64,000 nucleotides of DNA from Hymenobacter wooponensis (GCF_004745865.1 NZ_SRKZ01000001.1:1116001-1180000); one strand, 5' to 3'; positions 16,719 to 25,969 are shown, counted from the first letter of the stretch. Made by a program: numbers and translations. Notes: generated from the sequence alone by a model not told the origin.

Positions 16719-17672
16719 ATGCTGAAACGCTACTGCTGTATTCTCCTGCTTGCCTTTACTGCCTGTGTGGGTACGCGCCCGGCTACTGGCCTGCGCGTTG
16801 CGGCTGGCTACTGCGACCCTCCTACCCCCTACCGATACGACTCAGCGTTTGTGCCGGTACGTGATTTTGAAGCCGCTCTTACCCCTGCACTCTTAGCGCG
16901 TTATCCGCAGCGCACGTTGCAAACCGCCAACGCCGTGGGTATTCTACCGCTCTTGCAGCAACTGGTGGCACTGGAAAACCAGAAGCGCCAACACTCACCC
17001 CTCACTGAAGAAGTAGCTTTGCTGGATCTACGTCAGCGTATTCTCGCTCAGATAGCCCTAGTAAGCACCAGCATAGCCAGCGTGGCGGCTGAACTGGACT
17101 GCGAGGGAGAACGTGCCGACCAAATTGCCACCTACCTCCGGACACAGGATGACCGACGCACGCAACGGCTCAATGTGCTTTCTATCAGCATTGGGGCATC
17201 TAGTGGCATTGGCACCACTGTGCTTGACAACAAAGCGGCGCAGTACACGCTGGGTATAGGAGGTGGCTTACTATCGGCGGGGCTGGGCCTGCTGACATTG
17301 ACTGGTGGACACTCGGTGGAATTCATGCACCCGCGCAATTTGCTGACTGATGTCTGGCGAGAGCAACCAACGTCTGTGCTTTTTCCGCCTAGTGTGTGGT
17401 ACATGCTTATCACGCCCGCTTTCAGCAACAGCGGCAAGCAGAGCATTGCCTATAACACCCGTAAGCGGTGGGAGCACTACGGCGAGCTAACCCAGCCCGA
17501 AGCCCAGGCAGGCCAGGAACTGGCCACGCTTCTATTTGGGTCGGGCGGCCAGTACACCGCTGAACAACTAGTGATTCGGGCCGACATGCTGAACGAGTTA
17601 CAGTCGGCCGTCTATTTGCTTAACCAGGAGATGCAGGGACTGTTGGCAGCCCTGAATATTCCGGCTCCATAG
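16719..17672 (+). CDS. Lipoprotein of unknown function
   Basis: 317 aa from ATG 16719 (the frame is open back to 16641 inside the typA terminator, so that start is rejected). MLKRYCCILLLAFTAC is a lipoprotein signal with C16. The mature part has a long helical stretch (about 75-175, LLQQLVALENQKRQHS, LRQRILAQIALVSTSIASV) and then a Gly-rich hydrophobic segment (YTLGIGGGLLSAGLGLLTLT) that could insert into a membrane, followed by a second helical region. The helix-hydrophobic-helix layout resembles envelope or pore-associated proteins, but I recognise no family. It stands between typA and the metal-responsive two-component pair. Confidence 0.65.
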   Translation: MLKRYCCILLLAFTACVGTRPATGLRVAAGYCDPPTPYRYDSAFVPVRDFEAALTPALLARYPQRTLQTANAVGILPLLQQLVALENQKRQHSPLTEEVALLDLRQRILAQIALVSTSIASVAAELDCEGERADQIATYLRTQDDRRTQRLNVLSISIGASSGIGTTVLDNKAAQYTLGIGGGLLSAGLGLLTLTGGHSVEFMHPRNLLTDVWREQPTSVLFPPSVWYMLITPAFSNSGKQSIAYNTRKRWEHYGELTQPEAQAGQELATLLFGSGGQYTAEQLVIRADMLNELQSAVYLLNQEMQGLLAALNIPAP

Positions 17673-17715
17673 GCACCAGCTTTGCGTTGTAAAACCTCCC
17701 GAGTGGCTGTGCTCG

Positions 17716-17768
17716 ATCTAATCTAATAGAGTTCTAATACCATCAGGAAGGCAGTGCCGGTACCTTTG
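17716..17768 (+). promoter_or_regulatory. Operator-like CTAAT repeats and -7 box before the two-component genes
   Basis: ATCTAAT at 17716 and 17721 and TTCTAAT at 17732; the last two are 11 bp apart, one helical turn. The 21 bp at 17721-17741 recur with two differences at 19973-19993 upstream of the efflux operon. A perfect -7 box TACCTTTG lies at 17761-17768 with no TTTG -33 box; the repeats occupy that position, which suggests activation by the response regulator encoded next. Confidence 0.7.
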
Positions 17769-17851
17769 CGGGGGCATTACTTCTAGGTGCCATATTACGC
17801 TACGGCATGATGTAAGCCCATTTTGGTTGCCCTTTTTCCACTCTAGTCCCT

Positions 17852-18532
17852 ATGAAAATCCTCCTGGTAGAAGACGAGTTAAAAGTAGTCTCGACCCTGA
17901 AAATGGGCTTTGAGGAGGATGGGCACGAGGTAGATGTAGCGTTCGACGGCAAGGTAGGCCAGCACTTGGCCCTTAGCAACCGGTACGATATCATTCTGCT
18001 TGATGTAGGCTTGCCCTACCTCAATGGGTATGAGCTGTGCCAGCTGATTCGGCAGCGCGACGCGACGGTGCCTATTTTGATGCTTACCGCCTTGGGCACC
18101 ACTGATAACAAGGTGGAAGCCTTTCAGTTGGGTGCCGATGATTACGTGGTAAAGCCGTTTGCCTTCCGCGAGTTGATGGCCCGCGTGCACGCCCTTGTTA
18201 GGCGGGCCGGGCCGCGCGCTACGGATGAGTTGGTGGCCGCTGACCTAGAGCTGAATCCCCTCACGAAAGTAGTGCGGCGGGCTGGGCAACTGATTACGCT
18301 CACTGCCCGCGAATTTGCATTGCTGCACCTGTTACTTCAGCACAAAAACGAGGTCTTGTCGCGGCCAATAATTGCCGAGAAAGTCTGGACGCTCAACTTC
18401 GATACGGGCACCAACGTGGTAGATGTGTACATCAATTACCTGCGCAACAAGGTCGATAAGCCCTTTAACACCCAGCTGATCCAAACGGTGGTAGGCATGG
18501 GCTACGTGCTCCGCGACGAGCCTGGCGCATGA
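17852..18532 (+). CDS. OmpR-family response regulator (CusR/CzcR-like)
   Basis: 226 aa. The receiver domain has acidic residues E7-D8, phospho-acceptor D51 in ILLDVGLP, T in LMLTALG and K in VVKPF. A winged-helix DNA-binding domain (about 130-222) ends with IQTVVGMGYVLRDE. It overlaps the kinase gene by 4 bp (ATGA), so the two are translationally coupled. Genes next to RND metal exporters of this kind are metal-sensing regulators (CusRS, CzcRS, CopRS). The shared CTAAT repeats before its own gene and before the efflux operon are its likely binding sites. Confidence 0.93.
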   Translation: MKILLVEDELKVVSTLKMGFEEDGHEVDVAFDGKVGQHLALSNRYDIILLDVGLPYLNGYELCQLIRQRDATVPILMLTALGTTDNKVEAFQLGADDYVVKPFAFRELMARVHALVRRAGPRATDELVAADLELNPLTKVVRRAGQLITLTAREFALLHLLLQHKNEVLSRPIIAEKVWTLNFDTGTNVVDVYINYLRNKVDKPFNTQLIQTVVGMGYVLRDEPGA

Positions 18533-19893
18533 GCATCCGGACCCGGCTAGCCCTGCAATTTACGCTGCTGGTAGCCTTGCTCATGGCTATGGGGCTGAGC
18601 GTGATTTATTACCTGGAGAAAGAAAGCACTCAACACTTGTTTGAGCAACGGCTATTGGAACGGGCCCGCATTACAGGGGCCCTGTTTCTGGAAGCCGATG
18701 AGCAAAGTAGAGCCGCCACGGAAAAGGTGCAAAGGCGCTTTATGCAGGAGCTGCCCGAAGAACACGTGGGCATCTTTGATGCACAGGGCAATGCCCGGTT
18801 TCTAGAGCAGCCCAGTAGCTTCCCCAATGACTTGTTGCAGCAGTTGCTCCGCAAGCGACAGGTCTCGGTGATACAGAACGACCGACAAACTGTAGGCCTC
18901 TTCTACCACGACAACCAGGGCGACTTTAGAATTTTGGCATCGGCTGTCAATGTGAACGGGCTAGAACGACTGGCCTACCTGCGGCTGGTGATGTCCGGCG
19001 TGCTGGTAGTGAGCCTAGCTATGAGCTTTGTCCTAGGGCGCATCTTTGCCCAAAGTGCGCTGGAGCCGGTGCGCCACATTGTGCAGCACGCTCGCAATAT
19101 TGGGGCTTCTGACCTGCACCTGCGCGTACCCGTAGGCCAAGGCCGCGACGAGCTGACGGAGCTGGCCGAAACCTTCAACCTCATGATTCAGCGCCTGGAG
19201 GCTGCTTTTCGGCAGCAGCAGAGCTTTATCTCCAATGCCTCGCACGAACTGCGCACGCCCCTCACCGCCATGATTGGGCAGATGGATATTATCCTGAACC
19301 GGCCGCGCCCCACCGAGATGTACCAAGAGGCCCTGCACTCTTCGCTGATAGAAGCGCAGAAACTCAAGGACATTGTAAACCGGCTCTTGCAGCTGGCTCA
19401 ACTGGATGCCAACGAAACAACCCTGCCCGTAGGTGGCTCGCTTCGCCTGGATGAGGTACTGTATGAGGCCTGCGAAGAAATATCGGTGGTACAGCTGGAC
19501 TGCAAGGTCTCGATTCAGGTGCAGCAGCTGCCTGAAGATGCAGAACGCCTCACCATTCCTGGCGACCGAAATCTGTTCCGACTTGCTCTCACTAACCTGA
19601 TCAGCAACGCCTGCAAGTTTTCCAACAACTACCCCGTAGTGTGCACCCTGGCCTACGAAGCCAATCAAGTCTCTTTGTGTGTCATCGACCACGGCATTGG
19701 CATTGCACCCGAAGACTTAGCGCACGTCCGGCAGACGTTTTTCCGGGCCACCAACGCCCGGTCGTTCGGGGGGTTCGGCGTGGGCCTAGCATTAGCCGAG
19801 AAGATTATTACCCTGCACGGCGGGTACTTGGAAATTGAGTCGGAGCTGCACAAAGGCACTACCATGCGCGTGGTGTTGCCGCTAGTGGCCTAG
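18529..19893 (+). CDS. Membrane sensor histidine kinase (CusS/CzcS-like)
   Basis: 454 aa. Membrane span at about 10-28, a periplasmic sensor region (about 30-145), a second span (about 148-168), HAMP, HisKA with H239 in ASHELRTPLTAMIG and a HATPase domain ending in GGFGVGLALAEKII and ESELHKGTTMRVVLPL. It senses a periplasmic signal, in this context presumably metal ions, and phosphorylates the regulator encoded 4 bp upstream in overlap. The periplasmic part has no obvious Met/His-rich copper site, so the metal cannot be named. Confidence 0.92.
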   Translation: MSIRTRLALQFTLLVALLMAMGLSVIYYLEKESTQHLFEQRLLERARITGALFLEADEQSRAATEKVQRRFMQELPEEHVGIFDAQGNARFLEQPSSFPNDLLQQLLRKRQVSVIQNDRQTVGLFYHDNQGDFRILASAVNVNGLERLAYLRLVMSGVLVVSLAMSFVLGRIFAQSALEPVRHIVQHARNIGASDLHLRVPVGQGRDELTELAETFNLMIQRLEAAFRQQQSFISNASHELRTPLTAMIGQMDIILNRPRPTEMYQEALHSSLIEAQKLKDIVNRLLQLAQLDANETTLPVGGSLRLDEVLYEACEEISVVQLDCKVSIQVQQLPEDAERLTIPGDRNLFRLALTNLISNACKFSNNYPVVCTLAYEANQVSLCVIDHGIGIAPEDLAHVRQTFFRATNARSFGGFGVGLALAEKIITLHGGYLEIESELHKGTTMRVVLPLVA

Positions 19894-19961
19894 CGCCCGA
19901 GAGCCGCAGGGGTTTAAAGACGATGGTGAGGGAGGTGCGCCCGCCAGTAAGCTGGCGAGCT

Positions 19962-20030
19962 TTCTAATACCGATCTAATGGACTTCTAATACCCCTGTAA
20001 TTTAGCGCTTTACCAGCCCCGGTACCTTTG
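19962..20030 (+). promoter_or_regulatory. Operator-like CTAAT repeats and -7 box before the RND efflux operon
   Basis: Three CTAAT cores at 11-bp steps: TTCTAATACC (19962), ATCTAAT (19973) and TTCTAATACC (19984). A perfect -7 box TACCTTTG is at 20023-20030, 30 bp upstream of the czcC-like start codon. Compared with the site at 17721-17741 the repeats stand about 10 bp, one helical turn, further from the -7 box. Confidence 0.72.
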
Positions 20031-20059
20031 CATGAACATTCCGGATTACTCCGCGACTC

Positions 20060-21385
20060 ATGCTTAGATATCTGTTTTTCAATCTGTTATTCCTTGCCTT
20101 ACTGGCGGCACCTGGGCCAACCCGCGCCAAGGTTGCCCCCCCGGCGCTAGTTACGCCCGTGGGGGTGGCGCAGCCCACCGATACGCTTCGCCTGACCCTG
20201 GCGGAGGCCGAGCAACGCTTCCTGGCCACCAACTTTGAGCTGCTGGCTCAGAAGTTCAACATCACGGCGGCCCAGGCCCAAGAGGTGCAGGCGCGCCTGT
20301 TTGATAACCCCGAAATTTCTGTTGAGCGCAACGCGTACAACCCCTATAACCACCGCTTCTTCGAGACTAACGAGGACCGCAAGCAGTGGGTAGCCACTTA
20401 CCAGCAGCTGATTCTGCTGGGCGGCAAGCGCCGCAAGAACGTGGAGTATCAGCGCATTGGCACCGAGATTGAGGGCCACAACTTCAACGACTTGGTGCGC
20501 ACCCTGCAGTATGAGCTGCGCAGCAACTTCGTGAAGCTCCACTATGACCTGCAAACGCTGGGCGTGTACCAGCGCCAGCGCGAGGCCCTGCAGCGCACCC
20601 TCACGGTGTACCAGGCCCAGTTGGAGCGCGGCAACGTGGCCCTGAAAGAAGTGGTGCGCCTGAAAGCCGCTTTGTTTTCCTTGGAAAGCGAGCGGAAAGA
20701 GCTGGTAAATGACATCAGCGAGTACCAGGCCACCCTCAACCTGCTGCTGGGCAGCCGCCCGCCTCGCCCCATCCAGCCGGTGCTTACGGTTAATCCGGTA
20801 ACCACCCTGCGCTTAGAGGCATTGCCCCTGGCCCAGGCCCTGGAAATTGCCCGTGAGAGCCGGCCCGATTTACGGGCGGCGGAGGCCACGGCCCGCCAGG
20901 AGCAGCAAAACCTACTGGTGCAAAAGTCGCTGGCCGTGCCCGACCTCACGGTGGGCGGCATTTACGACTTCAATGGGGCCGTGGGCAAGAACTACACGGG
21001 AATTACTGTGGGCATGCCGCTGCCGCTGTTCAACCGCAACCAAGGCAACATCAAGTCGGCGGAGGCTCAGATACGGGCCAGTGAGCAGGTGCTGAACCAG
21101 CGCGCTACGGAGGTGGAAACTGAGGTAGCTGAGGCCTACGCCAAAGCCGCCGAGGCCGAGCGCCTGGCCACCAGCTTCCCCAGCGAGTACTTCACCGACT
21201 TCAATAAGCTGCTGGAGGGCGTGCTCACCAGCTACCAGCGCAAAGCCATCGGCACGCTGGAGTTTCTCGACTTTTTGGAGTCTTACAAAGACAACATGGT
21301 GCAGCTCAACGATGCCCGCGCCGACCAGCTCAACGCCTTCGAAAGCCTCAATCAGCGCCTCGGCCGCCGCGTGTTTACGTGGTAA
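20060..21385 (+). CDS. czcC: TolC-family outer-membrane channel of a CzcCBA-type exporter
   Basis: 441 aa with a signal peptide (MLRYLFFNLLFLALLAAPGP). The body shows the two-fold repeated outer-membrane efflux protein pattern, rich in long helices (LTLAEAEQRFLATNFELLAQ, ALEIARESRPDLRAAEATAR) and two beta segments. It forms the outer-membrane exit duct for metals pumped by the RND protein. First gene of a three-gene operon (84 bp to the adaptor gene); its promoter carries the shared CTAAT repeats. The symbol is by family; the substrate metal is not established. Confidence 0.9.
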   Translation: MLRYLFFNLLFLALLAAPGPTRAKVAPPALVTPVGVAQPTDTLRLTLAEAEQRFLATNFELLAQKFNITAAQAQEVQARLFDNPEISVERNAYNPYNHRFFETNEDRKQWVATYQQLILLGGKRRKNVEYQRIGTEIEGHNFNDLVRTLQYELRSNFVKLHYDLQTLGVYQRQREALQRTLTVYQAQLERGNVALKEVVRLKAALFSLESERKELVNDISEYQATLNLLLGSRPPRPIQPVLTVNPVTTLRLEALPLAQALEIARESRPDLRAAEATARQEQQNLLVQKSLAVPDLTVGGIYDFNGAVGKNYTGITVGMPLPLFNRNQGNIKSAEAQIRASEQVLNQRATEVETEVAEAYAKAAEAERLATSFPSEYFTDFNKLLEGVLTSYQRKAIGTLEFLDFLESYKDNMVQLNDARADQLNAFESLNQRLGRRVFTW

Positions 21386-21468
21386 GCAGCCCCATCCGCG
21401 CCACTCAATTTTAGCTCGGCCAGGCTCAGGCCGGCCGGGCGCTCCTCCTTCACTATCCCTCAGACCTT

Positions 21469-22632
21469 ATGTGGTTATCTGCTTCTAGCCGCCCATCTAC
21501 GACTTTCACTAACCGCCCCACCAGGTGCTGGCTACCCTCCGGGCTCTGCATGCTCCTGGCGCTGGTGAGTGCTGGCCTGACGAGCTGCAGCAGCCCCGAT
21601 ACGAACAAGGCTGCAGCCCCGGAGCCATCCTTCGTGCTCACCGACTCCCTGCTGAACCGCTTGCAGCTCGACACGGTGCGCCGGGCCCCAATGCGGGCCG
21701 AGCTCAAGCTCACCGGCAAAGTGGCCTACGATGAAGAGCACGTCAACAAGATTTTCCCACTGGTCAGCGGCATCGTCACGAAGGTAAACGCCAGCCTAGG
21801 CCAGTATGTGAAGGCCGGGCAGGTGCTGGCCGAGCTGGAAAGCTCCGACATTGCTGGCTTCCGGAATGAGTCGACGGCGGCCCGCGCCACGCTGGCCACG
21901 GCGCAGCGGGCGTTGGCCAGCACCCAGGAGCTGTACCAGGGTGGCCTAGCCTCGGAGCGGGAGCTGGAAGAAGCCAAGCAGGAGGTGCTGAAGGCCCGCG
22001 CCGAGGTGCAACGCAACCAGGCCGTGGGCAACATCTATGGCACCCGCAGCGCCAACGGCCCGTCTCGCTACCAGGTGAAGGCGCCCGAAGCGGGCTTCGT
22101 GGTGGAGAAGGCGGTAAACCCGCGCACCCTCATCCGGCCCGACAACGACCAGACCATGTTCACTATCTCCGACCTAAAATCGGTGTGGGTGACGGCCAAC
22201 GTGTTTGAGGATGACATTGCCCAGGTGCAGCCCGGCCAGCAGGCTACGGTTACTACGCTGGCCTTTCCGGGCAAGAAATACCAGGGCACCATTGATAACG
22301 CCTACAGCGCCCTCGACCCCGAAAGCAAAGTGATGAAGGTGCGCATCAGGCTGAAAAACCCCGGCAATCTGCTTAAGCCCGAGATGTTTGCCAACGTCAC
22401 GCTCACTTCTCACACCGACTCCGTGATGCTGAGCGTGCCTTCGTCGGCGCTGGTGTTTGAGCGCAGCCGCAACTTCGTGCTGGTCTTCCACGACCGCAAC
22501 AACATTGAAACCCGCACCGTGACGCCCACCAGCAGCGCCGACGGCGTCACGTACCTGCGCACGGGCCTGAAACCCGGCGAGCGGGTAGTCAGCAAAGACC
22601 CCTTGCTGCTCTATCACGCGCTCAACAAGTAA
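21469..22632 (+). CDS. czcB: Periplasmic adaptor (membrane fusion) lipoprotein of the RND exporter
   Basis: 387 aa. After a somewhat long N terminus the hydrophobic stretch LCMLLALVSAGLTSC ends in a lipobox (C40). Then a CusB/CzcB-type adaptor: lipoyl/barrel-sandwich halves (VSGIVTKVNASLGQYVKAGQ and later YQVKAPEAGFVVEKAV), a helical hairpin between them (about 125-185), and beta-barrel and membrane-proximal domains. It links the inner-membrane pump with the outer-membrane channel. No N-terminal Met/His metal-binding extension is seen, unlike CusB with its Met residues. Confidence 0.92.
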   Translation: MWLSASSRPSTTFTNRPTRCWLPSGLCMLLALVSAGLTSCSSPDTNKAAAPEPSFVLTDSLLNRLQLDTVRRAPMRAELKLTGKVAYDEEHVNKIFPLVSGIVTKVNASLGQYVKAGQVLAELESSDIAGFRNESTAARATLATAQRALASTQELYQGGLASERELEEAKQEVLKARAEVQRNQAVGNIYGTRSANGPSRYQVKAPEAGFVVEKAVNPRTLIRPDNDQTMFTISDLKSVWVTANVFEDDIAQVQPGQQATVTTLAFPGKKYQGTIDNAYSALDPESKVMKVRIRLKNPGNLLKPEMFANVTLTSHTDSVMLSVPSSALVFERSRNFVLVFHDRNNIETRTVTPTSSADGVTYLRTGLKPGERVVSKDPLLLYHALNK

Positions 22633-22673
22633 CCCACATTAAGCCTCCGCAGGCGAGGCTTCTGCTATAAAGT

Positions 22674-22752
22674 CCAGGGCCAGAAGCGAGCTGCGCTCCT
22701 TTTTCAGGAGGGGTCAAAGGAGCCTTCGTGCGGCGCTGCTTCTGGTCTCTGG
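22674..22752. repeat. Imperfect palindrome between the adaptor and pump genes
   Basis: CCAGGGCCAGAAGC at the left is answered by GCTTCTGGTCTCTGG at the right with few mismatches, and GCTCCTTTTT by AAGGAGC inside. The 79-bp element fills most of the 208-bp gap between czcB and czcA, so the operon mRNA would carry a large hairpin here, possibly affecting processing or relative expression. Confidence 0.6.
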
Positions 22753-22840
22753 CACTACTCACAACCATGTTGCTGGCCTACCCCGCCCTCCTTACCCCAG
22801 GAGGGTGGCCAGCCGCTGGTTTTCCGTTACTCCCCCGCTT

Positions 22841-25800
22841 ATGCATAAGTTGATTCAAGGTATTCTGGGCTTCTCGCTGCGCAACCGCTACTTCGTGTTT
22901 TTCTGCACGGCGCTGGTGATTGCCGCTGGCGTGTATAGCTATAAGCACACGGCCATTGACGCGTTTCCGGACGTAACCAATACCCAGGTAACCATCATTA
23001 CGCAGTGGCCCGGCCGCTCCGCTGAGGAGATTGAGAAGTTCATCACGCTGCCCATTGAGGTGGCCCTGAACCCGGCCCAAAAGAAGAACACCATCCGCTC
23101 CACCACCCTTTTTGGGCTGTCGGTGGTGAAGGTGATTTTTGACGATGAGGTGGACGATGCCTACGCCCGGGTACAGATAAACAATCTGCTGCCCGGCGCC
23201 GCGCTGCCCGATGGCGTCGACCCCGAGGTGCAGCCGCCCTACGGTCCCACGGGCGAAATTTTCCGCTACACGCTCACCAGCAAAACCCGCGACGTGCGGG
23301 AGCTGAAAACCCTGCAGGACTGGGTGATTGAGCGCCGCCTGAAAGCCGTGGCCGGGGTGGCCGACGTGAACAGCTTCGGGGGCGAGGTGAAAAGCTTCGA
23401 ACTGAGCATCAACCCCCGCCGCCTACAGGCCTACGACATCACGCCCCTCGACGTATACGAGGCCGTGTCGCGCTCCAACATCAACGTGGGTGGTGATGTG
23501 ATTGAGAAGAACGGCGAGGCCTACGTGGTGCGCGGCATCAGTTTGCTCACCAAGCTCGACGACATCAACGACATCATCATCAAGAACATCAACGGCACGC
23601 CCCTTCTGGTGCGCAACGTGGCCGAGGTGCACGAGTCGGCGCTGCCGCGCCTAGGCCAGGTAGGCCTCGACCACAACAACGACGTGGTGGAGGGCATTGT
23701 GGTGATGCGCAAGGGCGAAAACCCCTCCGAAGTTATTGCCCGCATCAAGGCAAAAATCACGGAGCTAAACGAGAAAATTCTGCCCGGCGACGTCAAAATC
23801 AAGCTGTTCTACGATCGGGAAGTGCTCATCAACTTCGCCACCGATACCGTGATGCACAACCTGCTGGAGGGCATTTTGCTGGTGACGGTGGTGGTGTTCT
23901 TATTCATGGCCGACTGGCGCACCACGGTTACCGTGTCGGTTGTGATTCCGCTGGCTTTGCTGTTTGCCTTTATCTGCCTGCGTTTGAAGGGCATGAGTGC
24001 CAACCTGCTGAGTATGGGCGCCATTGACTTCGGTATCATCGTGGATGGGGCCGTGGTGATGGTGGAAGGCTTGTTCGTGGCCCTCGACCACAAGGCTCAT
24101 AAGGTAGGCATGGAGAAATTCAACCGTCTGGCCAAGCTCGGCCTCATCAAAAAGACCGGTACTGAGATGGGCAAAACCATCTTTACGGCCAAGCTCATCA
24201 TCATCACGGCCCTGCTGCCGATCTTTTCCTTTGAGAAAGTGGAAGGCAAAATGTTCTCGCCCCTGGCCTGGACGCTGGGCTTTGCCCTGCTGGGCGCGCT
24301 CATCTTCACGCTCACGCTGGTGCCCGTGCTGGCCAGCATCATGCTGAAGAAAAACGTGCGCGAGAAGCACAACTACTTCGTGGATTTCGTGACCCGCGGG
24401 GCCCTGTTCATCTTCCGGCGCGTGTACCGCAATAAGGCCATCAGTTTGCTGGTGGCGGCGGTGTGGCTGGTGGTAGGCATTGGGGCGTTCCGACTGCTGG
24501 GCTCCGAGTTTTTGCCTCAGCTGGATGAAGGCTCGCTCTACGTGCGCGCCTCCTTGCCCATGAGCATTTCGCTGGATAAGTCGGTGGCCATGAGCAACCA
24601 GATGCGGGAGTCATTGCTCTCGTTTAAGCAGGTGCAGCAGGTGATGAGCCAGACCGGCCGCCCCAACGACGGCACCGACCCCACCGGCTTCTACAACGTG
24701 GAGTTTCACGTGGATACTAAGCACACGCCTGAGATGAAGGACCCCGCCTACCGCGCCGCCCTCATCGACAGCATGCAGCAAAAGCTAAACGTGTTTCCGA
24801 GCGTGGTCTTCAACTTCTCGCAGCCCATTCAGGACAACGTGGAAGAAGCCGTATCGGGTGTGAAAGGCTCCATTGCGGTGAAGATTTTTGGCGAAGACCT
24901 GGAGTTTCTGGAGCAGAAGGCCGATGCCGTGTACAAGGAACTAAGTACCGTGGAAGGCATTGCCGACCTGGGCATTGTGCATGCCGTAGGCCAGCCTGAG
25001 CTGCGCCTTGACCTAAGCGAGCGGCGCATGGCCCGCTACGGCGTGAGCCCCGCCGACGCTAATGCGGTGGTGGAAATGGCCATCGGCGGCAAAGAAGCCA
25101 CCCAATTCTACGACGGCGAGCGGCGCTTCAGCATCCGGGTGCGCTACCTGCCCGAGTTCCGCAAGAGTGAGGAGGAAATTGCGCGCCTGATGGTGCCTAC
25201 TATGAACGACACCAAGATTCCGCTGCGCGAAATTGCCACCATCAGCACGCTCACCGGTCCGTCGCTCATCTTCCGCGACAACACGGAGCGTTTTATTGCC
25301 ATCAAGTTCTCGGTGCGCGGCCGCGACATGGGCAGCACCATTGAGGAGGCGCAAAACAAAGTAAACCAGGCCGTGCCGCTGCCTAAGGGCTATACCTACG
25401 CCTGGGCCGGCGACTTCGAGAACCAGCAGCGGGCCACCGAGCGCCTGGCGCAGGTGGTACCCATCTCGCTGCTGCTGATCTTCTTTATCCTGTTCGTGCT
25501 GTTCGGCAATATGAAGGATGCGGGCCTGGTGCTGCTGAACGTGCCCTTTGCCATTACGGGTGGTATTGCGGCCCTGCTGCTCACGGGTACCAACTTCAGC
25601 ATCTCGGCCGGCATTGGCTTCATTGCCCTATTCGGTATCTGTATTCAGGATGGGGTAATCCTGATAACCGTATTCAAGCAGAATCTGCTGAAAAAGATGC
25701 CGCTCGATGCCTCCATCTACGAGGGTGTCACCAGCCGCATCCGCCCTGTGCTCATGACGGCCATGATGGCCGCTATCGGCCTGTTCCCCGCTGCAATCAG

Positions 25801-25954
25801 CACCGGTATTGGCTCCCAAACCCAGAAGCCACTGGCCATTGTGGTAATTGGTGGCCTAGTGACGTCCACCATTCTTACGCTCTTCATCTTCCCGCTCATC
25901 TTCGAGCGCACCCACCGCGGCCATGACGCCACGCTCAAGAGAGTGGAGAACTAA
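22841..25954 (+). CDS. czcA: Heavy-metal efflux RND pump (CzcA-like, HME family)
   Basis: 1037 aa, typical of the family, with twelve membrane spans and two large periplasmic loops. It starts MHKLIQGILGFSLRNRYFVF at ATG 22841; a GTG at 22805 in frame is less likely. The TM4 signature DFGIIVDGAVVMVE (D396, D402, E409) is that of divalent-metal HME-RND pumps (CzcA, CnrA, NccA: Zn, Co, Cd, Ni) and not of CusA-type Cu/Ag pumps. The usual VEN at the end of this motif reads VEG. The pump uses the proton gradient to export metal through the adaptor and channel encoded upstream. Ends in VEN followed by a hairpin. Confidence 0.95.
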   Translation: MHKLIQGILGFSLRNRYFVFFCTALVIAAGVYSYKHTAIDAFPDVTNTQVTIITQWPGRSAEEIEKFITLPIEVALNPAQKKNTIRSTTLFGLSVVKVIFDDEVDDAYARVQINNLLPGAALPDGVDPEVQPPYGPTGEIFRYTLTSKTRDVRELKTLQDWVIERRLKAVAGVADVNSFGGEVKSFELSINPRRLQAYDITPLDVYEAVSRSNINVGGDVIEKNGEAYVVRGISLLTKLDDINDIIIKNINGTPLLVRNVAEVHESALPRLGQVGLDHNNDVVEGIVVMRKGENPSEVIARIKAKITELNEKILPGDVKIKLFYDREVLINFATDTVMHNLLEGILLVTVVVFLFMADWRTTVTVSVVIPLALLFAFICLRLKGMSANLLSMGAIDFGIIVDGAVVMVEGLFVALDHKAHKVGMEKFNRLAKLGLIKKTGTEMGKTIFTAKLIIITALLPIFSFEKVEGKMFSPLAWTLGFALLGALIFTLTLVPVLASIMLKKNVREKHNYFVDFVTRGALFIFRRVYRNKAISLLVAAVWLVVGIGAFRLLGSEFLPQLDEGSLYVRASLPMSISLDKSVAMSNQMRESLLSFKQVQQVMSQTGRPNDGTDPTGFYNVEFHVDTKHTPEMKDPAYRAALIDSMQQKLNVFPSVVFNFSQPIQDNVEEAVSGVKGSIAVKIFGEDLEFLEQKADAVYKELSTVEGIADLGIVHAVGQPELRLDLSERRMARYGVSPADANAVVEMAIGGKEATQFYDGERRFSIRVRYLPEFRKSEEEIARLMVPTMNDTKIPLREIATISTLTGPSLIFRDNTERFIAIKFSVRGRDMGSTIEEAQNKVNQAVPLPKGYTYAWAGDFENQQRATERLAQVVPISLLLIFFILFVLFGNMKDAGLVLLNVPFAITGGIAALLLTGTNFSISAGIGFIALFGICIQDGVILITVFKQNLLKKMPLDASIYEGVTSRIRPVLMTAMMAAIGLFPAAISTGIGSQTQKPLAIVVIGGLVTSTILTLFIFPLIFERTHRGHDATLKRVEN

Positions 25955-25969
25955 GCTAACATCTTTCTC

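Noticed and set aside
22805..22840. GTG start for the RND pump 36 bp upstream
   Set aside because: ATG 22841 gives the conserved N terminus of the family beginning directly before the first membrane span.
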